DNA from: CAZLBV01 sp964557845
Lineage (GTDB): Bacteria; Acidobacteriota; Aminicenantia; Aminicenantales; Aminicenantaceae
Direction of reading: 5' to 3'
DNA: 7,487 nt
Assembly: GCA_964557845.1 (NCBI GenBank)
Contig: CAZLBV010000106.1
Coordinates: 1-7,487, forward strand
In this document: one piece after another, positions 1 to 4,612 of the stretch
Layout: each line of letters starts with the position of its first letter
Position numbering within the stretch: the stretch's first letter is position 1
Notes under the pieces: model-generated
The model's database searches: none
What the model saw: the letters and a program-made list of their open reading frames with translations, nothing else
Told to the model about the DNA's origin: nothing
Position numbers and translations under genes: made by a program

Positions 1-514
1 GTTTACCGTCAGGAGAATAGGTGGCCCGGAAGGCATTGGGGATATCGAGTCTTTCCGGGAAATCGCCTTTAATAGAAACCGTAAAAAGTTCCATGTAGCG
101 GTTGGTGAAAATAGTACGGGGCGAGGCAAAAAGAATCGATTTCCCATCCGGAGTAAATCCCCGCACATAATCAGGATAAGGGTGATAGGTCAGCCGTTTG
201 GGGATGCCTCCTTCAGCCGGCACGATAAAAACATCGGTATTGCCGTCATACTGGGCGCTGAAGGCGATCAGCTTGCCGTCCGGTGAAAAGAAGGCTTCTG
301 ATTCAATGCCTTCATCCGAGGTCAGGCGCCGCGGTTGGGATCCGTCGCTGTTCGCAGTCCAGAGATCACCGGCATATAGAAAGGCGATGTGATCGCTGCT
401 GATCGCCGGCTGGTGGAGCATCCGGGTATCTTTGGTATCGATAGCCGATAGAAGAACCGGGAAGACAAACAGCAGGAGAACAGCTGCTATTTTAATTTTT
501 TTAAATTTTTTCAT
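1..514 (-). CDS. Tricorn-protease-like secreted beta-propeller protein, N-terminal part (runs off the left edge)
   Basis: The minus-strand frame is open from ATG 514-512 to the window edge, giving 171 codons of a longer gene. The start is well supported: a strong Shine-Dalgarno GGGAGG (525-520) lies five bases upstream, and the protein begins with a basic stretch followed by a hydrophobic signal peptide ending near residues 23-24 (LLSA). The rest is beta-propeller sequence with repeated SPDGK/TPDGK turns at about residues 77, 121 and 167, and the blade phrases GDLWTANSDG, DVFIVPAEGG and ELFTVSIKG. This pattern is typical of the N-terminal propeller of tricorn protease homologues (peptidase family S41), which in bacteria are large periplasmic or secreted serine peptidases. 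The PDZ and catalytic domains would lie outside the window, so peptidase activity is inferred. A TolB-like or DPP-type propeller protein is the alternative. GC is about 55% in a sampled line, well above the neighbouring genes. It is transcribed divergently from the thioredoxin-like gene. Confidence 0.85.
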   Translation of the reverse strand, partial: MKKFKKIKIAAVLLLFVFPVLLSAIDTKDTRMLHQPAISSDHIAFLYAGDLWTANSDGSQPRRLTSDEGIESEAFFSPDGKLIAFSAQYDGNTDVFIVPAEGGIPKRLTYHPYPDYVRGFTPDGKSILFASPRTIFTNRYMELFTVSIKGDFPERLDIPNAFRATYSPDGK

Positions 515-617
515 TCTTTCCTCCCATAAAAAATATAATTAAAATATACTTTAATTCCCTTAAAAATAAAAGTGAAGGATAAATTCTTATTTAGATAGAT
601 AATTTTAATTGTTTTTT

Positions 618-626
618 TGATATAAT
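618..626 (+). promoter_or_regulatory. Extended -10 promoter for the thioredoxin-like gene
   Basis: TGATATAAT matches the extended -10 consensus TGnTATAAT exactly, with a perfect TATAAT at 621-626. No good -35 hexamer is seen at the usual distance, which an extended -10 can tolerate. The predicted transcript would start near 633 and leave a leader of about 45 bases before the start codon at 677. The region is very AT-rich, so chance matches are possible, but this is the best one in the divergent spacer. Confidence 0.5.
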
Positions 627-637
627 CAGCATGTATC

Positions 638-654
638 TCATACAACGAGTATGA
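638..654. promoter_or_regulatory. Perfect 6-bp dyad just downstream of the predicted transcription start
   Basis: TCATAC (638-643) and GTATGA (649-654) form a perfect inverted repeat around a 5-base centre (AACGA). It lies between the extended -10 and the ribosome binding site of the thioredoxin-like gene. It could be a repressor operator or a small leader hairpin in the mRNA. No binding family can be named from the sequence. Confidence 0.3.
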
Positions 655-676
655 ATAGTATATGATGGAGGTGATT

Positions 677-1144
677 ATGATGAGGATTAGAGTTTTGATC
701 ATATGTGTTTTTATTGGATTTATGTTTTCTCTGTCCCTGGCGGCAATGGAAACAATAACCAGAGATCAGATCCTCAGCACAGGTGAAGACTGGCAGAAAA
801 GTTATGAAGGTTATGAAGTCGACGAAGAATTGTTAAAAAAGATAAAAAATGCTTTGGATGAAGGCTATAGAATCGATGTGTACTTGGGACTTTGGTGTAA
901 AGATTCAGTCAACAATGTGCCTAAGTTCATTAAAATAATCGATACACTGGATATGGAAAAGTTGAGGGTTAATTATTTTACGGTGGAGCGGTCGGATAAG
1001 CAGGACGCCCAGTATTTTGTACCGGAGTTTGAAATAGAAAGAGTCCCTACCTTTATTTTTTACTGTGATGATATCGAGATCGGCCGGATCATCGAGAATC
1101 CCGAGAAAAGCATGATCGAAGACTTTCTCGACATTCTGCTTTAA
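677..1144 (+). CDS. Exported thioredoxin-fold protein with a one-cysteine WCxxS motif
   Basis: This encodes 155 residues from ATG 677. In-frame ATGs also occur at 662, 665 and 680. GGAGGTG at 667-673 is a strong ribosome binding site for 677 (or 680) and overlaps or follows the earlier ATGs, so they are unlikely starts. The first ~23 residues form a signal peptide ending in SLSLAA, which places the protein outside the cytoplasm. A thioredoxin fold is indicated by a beta strand leading into LGLWCKDS (W73, C74, S77) and by the cis-proline loop RVPTFIFY (Pro124). The motif resembles the WCxDS type of thioredoxin-family proteins that also carry a downstream proline (here NNVPKF). The second, resolving cysteine is replaced by serine, so ordinary dithiol reductase chemistry is not expected. 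A monothiol, isomerase-like or mixed-disulfide-trapping role is possible. The only other mature cysteine lies in FYCDD, after the cis-proline. The substrate is unknown, as is any link to the downstream CHAT genes. Confidence 0.8.
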   Translation: MMRIRVLIICVFIGFMFSLSLAAMETITRDQILSTGEDWQKSYEGYEVDEELLKKIKNALDEGYRIDVYLGLWCKDSVNNVPKFIKIIDTLDMEKLRVNYFTVERSDKQDAQYFVPEFEIERVPTFIFYCDDIEIGRIIENPEKSMIEDFLDILL

Positions 1145-1233
1145 TTTTTATCAATTAATTTTTATGATACCTTAATTTCCGGTTTAACAATGCCGGATAA
1201 CCTAAACATATTTTTTTGACTCATATTCAGTTG

Positions 1234-1245
1234 TATAGACTGAGA
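1234..1245 (+). repeat. 12-bp direct repeat, copy 1
   Basis: TATAGACTGAGA occurs here and again, identically, at 1427-1438, 193 bases downstream in the same spacer. An exact 12-mer repeat within about 400 bases is unlikely by chance, although AT-rich composition raises the odds. It could mark the ends of a small element or paired binding sites. Confidence 0.45.
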
Positions 1246-1280
1246 TAAGGGTGCTGTCATCAGGATTTTCGATCATACTA

Positions 1281-1338
1281 TTAGAAGTTGGAAAAATTTT
1301 TTAAAAATATCAAAAAATAATTCTTCTAACCCTTTTTT
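1281..1338 (+). terminator. Weak terminator candidate after the thioredoxin-like gene
   Basis: TTAGAAG (1281-1287) pairs with CTTCTAA (1323-1329) across a 35-base AT-rich loop, and CCC plus six Ts (1333-1338) follows. The stem is short, low in GC and far from the stop codon at 1144, so it may not terminate efficiently. The CCGG-stem hairpin at 1178-1197 with Ts at 1211-1217 is a competing weak candidate. Confidence 0.2.
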
Positions 1339-1426
1339 CCTTCTTTGATCCCAACATATTTCCACAATTATATATTCAAAAGGACTAAATCTAATATATG
1401 AAATTTTTCATAAAAGAAATAGAAAA

Positions 1427-1438
1427 TATAGACTGAGA
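1427..1438 (+). repeat. 12-bp direct repeat, copy 2
   Basis: This is the second identical copy of TATAGACTGAGA (first copy at 1234-1245). It lies about 100 bases upstream of the CHAT protein 1 start and just ahead of its candidate promoter, a position compatible with an activator or operator site. No flanking similarity beyond the 12 bases is apparent. Confidence 0.45.
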
Positions 1439-1460
1439 AAAATGAAAGATTTTTTAACGC

Positions 1461-1491
1461 TTGAGATATTAGCGAAGTGAACCTGTATAAA
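1461..1491 (+). promoter_or_regulatory. Candidate sigma-70-type promoter for CHAT protein 1
   Basis: TTGAGA (1461-1466) and TATAAA (1486-1491) are separated by 19 bases, slightly more than the ideal 17. The leader would be about 37 bases. A small CGCT/AGCG inverted repeat (1458-1461 with 1471-1474) overlaps the -35 region and might be regulatory. Given how AT-rich the surroundings are, this is only a plausible match. Confidence 0.3.
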
Positions 1492-1534
1492 AAATAAATG
1501 AGAAATATATATATTCAATAACGTTAATAGAGTA

Positions 1535-4429
1535 ATGAATACGAATAAAATAATCGATAAAAAAAAGCGAACATCCGTTTTTTCTTATAAATCAATTCTG
1601 ACAGTGCTTTTGTTTCTGGTTTTATCATGCAACTTTTTTCAGCGCTGTTTTTGCCAACAAGTTTTAAAAGAAGGGACACGAATACTTAAATCAACATTTT
1701 GTGGATTAAATTTTTTAAGTAGAATTAATCTATTTGAAATTAAAATCAATTTGCTGATGAATTTGGGAATTCATTATTGGAATACCGGAGACATATCAAA
1801 ATCACTGGATACTTTTAAAAAATCTTATGAACAGTCAGCCTCCGAAGATCTGATAAAGGAAAACCTTATAAGCGAAATGTCCATAAAAATAATAAATTTG
1901 TATCTTAAAGGGAAGCAACTGAGAAATGAAAATGACTTATCTGGATCATGTGAACGATTTCAGCATGCTGTTAATTTAGCCAGGTTATATAATATTCCCG
2001 AGTTTGAAGAGAAATGCCTCAGACAATTAGGCGTTTCCTATTGGGAGAAAGGGGATTACCAGAATTTCTATAAAATGAATAAGTCTGCCTTAGAAATCGC
2101 TAGAAGCCTGAATAATAAAAGGGAAGAAAGTAGATGTTTAAATAATATAGGACTTTATAAATGGAGATCCAGTTATTATACAGAAGCCCTTGATCATTAC
2201 CATGAAGCACTTAATATAATAACTGAACTTGATAACAAACCAGATGAATCGGACTGCTTGAACAATATCGGGATCATTTATAAAGAGATCGGAAATTATC
2301 AGAAATCTTTAGATTATTTAAATGAAGCCTTGGAAATAGATAAATCATTACAAAATGATCTTAATATCGCTATAGATCTCAATAATCTGGGGACAGCCTG
2401 CATTAGAAAGGGAGACAAATATTCCGATTATAATGAATATCATGCAGCGCTTAATTATTTTGAAGAGGGGATCTTATATGCCAAAAAATTGGACCGGGAT
2501 GATATTTTTCTTAAGATCGCAAACAATGTTGGGTTGGTTTATATGAAAATGGGTGAATACCAGTTAGCTTTGAAATACTTTCAAGATGCCTACGAAACAT
2601 CAAAATCTTTAGGAATTCTGGATTCAAAATATACAATACTGAACAACCTAGGCATGATCCACTTAAAGCTGGGGGAGATTGACCGGGCGGAGCATTTTTT
2701 TAATCAAGTTATCCATTCCTCCCTGAAAAATATCAATGATGAAGTTTTGATCGAATCCTATTATGGATTGGGCCTATTGGCCAACAAAAGAAAACAATAT
2801 CTAAAAGCCCTGGGATTTTATAAGAGATCAATCAATGCCATAGAAAAAATAAAGAGGTTTATTTTCCTAGATGAATATAAAGGAGGTTTTTCCCACTATC
2901 ATATGAAGGTTTATTGGGCTGCCATCGATCTTTTATGCAAGCTGGATAAGAATCACCCAAAATCCGGATATATGAAAGATGTTTTTTATTTGATCGAGAA
3001 ATCAAGAGCCAATAATGTTTTTGAAAGAGTTTTCTCTCTAAATAAGGGGATCATCCCATTGCCTTCTTCTTTGGACCAAAAAAAGGCAAATTTGATAAAA
3101 AGCGAACTTTTTTCCTTGTCAAAAAGCCTGTTAAACCAAGATATAGATGAGACTAGCCGTGTTGAACTCTATGAAAAAATGGTCAAATTAGAGGACGCAT
3201 ATAAAGCCATTTTATCTCATACAGAATCTGAGTTTGCTTTAGAAATAGATTCTCTCCATTTTAGTTACTGTCGTTTAGATAAGATCCAGAATGAATTATT
3301 AGATAAAAAGACCGCTGTGCTGGAATATTATTTAGGGGAAAAAAAATCATTGCTTTTTGTCATCACCAAAGATAAATTTAATTTTTTCTATCTTCCTTCA
3401 GAAAAAATAATCAACAAATCGGTTAAAACCTACTTAAAATATTTAATCGAGGAAAAAGATTCCTGGAAAGATCCTAAAATCGAAAAGTATATACGGTCTT
3501 ATTTATTTCCCTTCAAGTTATTTGATGAGGACATCTCTGAAAAAATTGAGAATCTGATCATCGTGCCTGATGGTATGCTTCATTTTTTTCCTTTTGAAAT
3601 ATTAAGTTTTTTTAAGCAGCCGGATCAATATAGGTATTTGATCGAAAAATTTAATATTTCTTATACACCTTCTTTATCATCATTATTACTATTAAGAAAT
3701 CAAACAATACTTGATCAGCCCAAAAAAGTTTTTTTAGGGATCGGTTGCCCGGATCTTAATGAGAAGAATGGTAAGTATAGAAACAGCGATAACTCATTTT
3801 TTAGCTCTTTGAATCCCTTACCCCAATTAAATGGTCTTGAATTTTCTCCTTTACCCCACGCAAAAAAAGAGATCTTAGAGATCTCGAAATTGTTTCCGGA
3901 AAAAAGAAAAGAAATTTTACTAGGTACGGATGCCAGTGAGTATAAAATTAAACATATTGGCTTAGATGATTATGCTTGCATCCATTTTGCCAGCCATAGT
4001 TACTTAGATCCCTATTTTCCTGCTAAATCTGCCATTGTTTTATCACCGGGCAGCGAGTTTATAAAAGAAGATGGTATCCTCCAGATCTATGAGATCTATG
4101 ATTTTCATTTAAACGCTGAATTGGTGGTTTTGTCAGCCTGTCAAACCGGCATAGGAGAATTAGTGGAAAGTGAGGGACCAATAGGATTCCCCCGGGTTTT
4201 CCTTTATTCCGGGGCCCGCTCGGTCTTGCTGTCTTTATGGAAGATCGAAGATAAAAGCACGGCAAGATTCATGGAATATTTTTATGAAAATCTATCGAAG
4301 GGAAATAATAAATCAGAAGCCCTCCGCCTGGCCAAAATGAAAATGATAAATTCCAAGCTCTCCCATCCCTATCATTGGGGGGCGTTTATTCTAAGCGGCG
4401 ACTACCAAATAAAATACGATCTGTTTTAA
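1535..4429 (+). CDS. Exported TPR-CHAT caspase-like protein (CHAT protein 1)
   Basis: This encodes 964 residues. ATG 1535 is the only reasonable start: an in-frame stop lies at 1499-1501, although only a weak AGAG ribosome site precedes the ATG. Residues about 19-41 form an export signal after a lysine-rich start. LVLSC (Cys32) resembles a lipobox, though Leu at -2 is poor; cleavage near CFC/QQ (residue 40) is the alternative. About eight TPRs follow, starting near residues 77, 165, 203, 243, 283, 330, 370 and 410. Most open with NN-hydrophobic-G, and the repeat near 283 carries a short insertion. A helical linker (about 445-585) leads to a CHAT domain (about 590-955) with catalytic His821 in HFASH and Cys869 in LSACQTG. 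Both residues are present, so it is probably an active cysteine peptidase of clan CD (caspase/separase/HetF relatives). The TPRs probably bind a protein partner or regulator. A homologous CHAT gene follows after 183 bases. Its substrate is unknown. Coding sequence is notably AT-rich (about 27% GC in one sampled line). Confidence 0.92.
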   Translation: MNTNKIIDKKKRTSVFSYKSILTVLLFLVLSCNFFQRCFCQQVLKEGTRILKSTFCGLNFLSRINLFEIKINLLMNLGIHYWNTGDISKSLDTFKKSYEQSASEDLIKENLISEMSIKIINLYLKGKQLRNENDLSGSCERFQHAVNLARLYNIPEFEEKCLRQLGVSYWEKGDYQNFYKMNKSALEIARSLNNKREESRCLNNIGLYKWRSSYYTEALDHYHEALNIITELDNKPDESDCLNNIGIIYKEIGNYQKSLDYLNEALEIDKSLQNDLNIAIDLNNLGTACIRKGDKYSDYNEYHAALNYFEEGILYAKKLDRDDIFLKIANNVGLVYMKMGEYQLALKYFQDAYETSKSLGILDSKYTILNNLGMIHLKLGEIDRAEHFFNQVIHSSLKNINDEVLIESYYGLGLLANKRKQYLKALGFYKRSINAIEKIKRFIFLDEYKGGFSHYHMKVYWAAIDLLCKLDKNHPKSGYMKDVFYLIEKSRANNVFERVFSLNKGIIPLPSSLDQKKANLIKSELFSLSKSLLNQDIDETSRVELYEKMVKLEDAYKAILSHTESEFALEIDSLHFSYCRLDKIQNELLDKKTAVLEYYLGEKKSLLFVITKDKFNFFYLPSEKIINKSVKTYLKYLIEEKDSWKDPKIEKYIRSYLFPFKLFDEDISEKIENLIIVPDGMLHFFPFEILSFFKQPDQYRYLIEKFNISYTPSLSSLLLLRNQTILDQPKKVFLGIGCPDLNEKNGKYRNSDNSFFSSLNPLPQLNGLEFSPLPHAKKEILEISKLFPEKRKEILLGTDASEYKIKHIGLDDYACIHFASHSYLDPYFPAKSAIVLSPGSEFIKEDGILQIYEIYDFHLNAELVVLSACQTGIGELVESEGPIGFPRVFLYSGARSVLLSLWKIEDKSTARFMEYFYENLSKGNNKSEALRLAKMKMINSKLSHPYHWGAFILSGDYQIKYDLF

Positions 4430-4487
4430 CGAAGCGCTTCATATCTGGAATCTGTAAAGAGAACTACGATTTCGATTTAATCAATCG

Positions 4488-4544
4488 GTAAGCCCACTTT
4501 TGGTGATTTTTATCTCTCAAATGAATGATTGGGGCTAACTTTTT
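4488..4544 (+). terminator. Weak rho-independent terminator candidate after CHAT protein 1
   Basis: GTAAGCCC (4488-4495) pairs with GGGCTAAC (4532-4539) with one A/A mismatch, and five Ts (4540-4544) follow. The 36-base loop is long for a terminator. A small CGATT/AATCG hairpin (4473-4477 with 4483-4487) precedes it. If functional, the two CHAT genes would be separate or only partly co-transcribed. Confidence 0.3.
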
Positions 4545-4556
4545 CTAAAATAAGAC

Positions 4557-4584
4557 TTGAAAATTTCAGCCTATAAAGTTTAAT
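4557..4584 (+). promoter_or_regulatory. Candidate promoter for CHAT protein 2
   Basis: TTGAAA (4557-4562) and TTTAAT (4579-4584) are separated by 16 bases, each close to the sigma-70 consensus. The predicted leader is about 20 bases. Both CHAT genes share a similar short start context, TAGAG followed by two bases and ATGAA, with no strong Shine-Dalgarno site, unlike the two smaller flanking genes. Chance is possible in such AT-rich DNA. Confidence 0.27.
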
Positions 4585-4612
4585 TTTAAGTATAAAAAGT
4601 TAAATTAGAGAA

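Larger units (their letters stand above)
1162..1407 (-). pseudogene. Possible decayed coding fragment or dispersed repeat
   Basis: Read on the minus strand, a single frame from 1407 to 1162 gives 44 codons, a TGA stop at 1275-1273, four further codons, then an ATG at 1260-1258 and 32 codons to TAA (1164-1162). The first part has globular-protein character, with phrases such as SPFEYIIVEICWDQ and GLEELFFDIFKKFF. The second contains MFRLSGIVKPEIKVS. A second frame also yields a plausible 24-residue piece (1276-1202), so frame decay is possible. No start codon or ribosome binding site supports the first part. I do not recognise a family. It could be a remnant gene, a repeated intergenic element, or chance in AT-rich DNA. 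Confidence 0.22.
1145..1534. other. 390-bp AT-rich spacer with no convincing intact gene
   Basis: Between the thioredoxin-like gene and CHAT protein 1 there is no long open frame with a start and ribosome binding site. The region contains a TCCGG/CCGGA inverted repeat (1178-1182 with 1193-1197) followed at a distance by seven Ts (1211-1217), a longer-range TTAGAAG/CTTCTAA pair, a 12-bp direct repeat, two 12-codon frames (1398-1436 and 1442-1480) lacking ribosome binding sites, a protein-like minus-strand reading broken by a stop, and a candidate promoter near 1461-1491. These are listed separately where they merit it. No tRNA- or rRNA-like sequence is seen. Confidence 0.7.

Noticed and set aside
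198..392. Plus-strand open frame of 64 codons opposite the tricorn-like gene
   Set aside because: It lies antisense to a clear propeller coding frame, has no ribosome binding site and has no protein-like character.
511..702. Minus-strand open frame covering the divergent promoter region
   Set aside because: Low-complexity Ile/Tyr/Lys-rich translation of AT-rich spacer that overlaps the start of the tricorn-like gene. It has no ribosome binding site.
4059..4265. Minus-strand open frame inside CHAT protein 1
   Set aside because: Shadow of the conserved CHAT catalytic region, which is strongly coding on the plus strand.
4431..4440. Perfect palindrome GAAGCGCTTC right after the CHAT protein 1 stop
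   Set aside because: It has no loop, so it cannot form a useful terminator hairpin, and a single 10-bp palindrome is weak evidence for a binding site.
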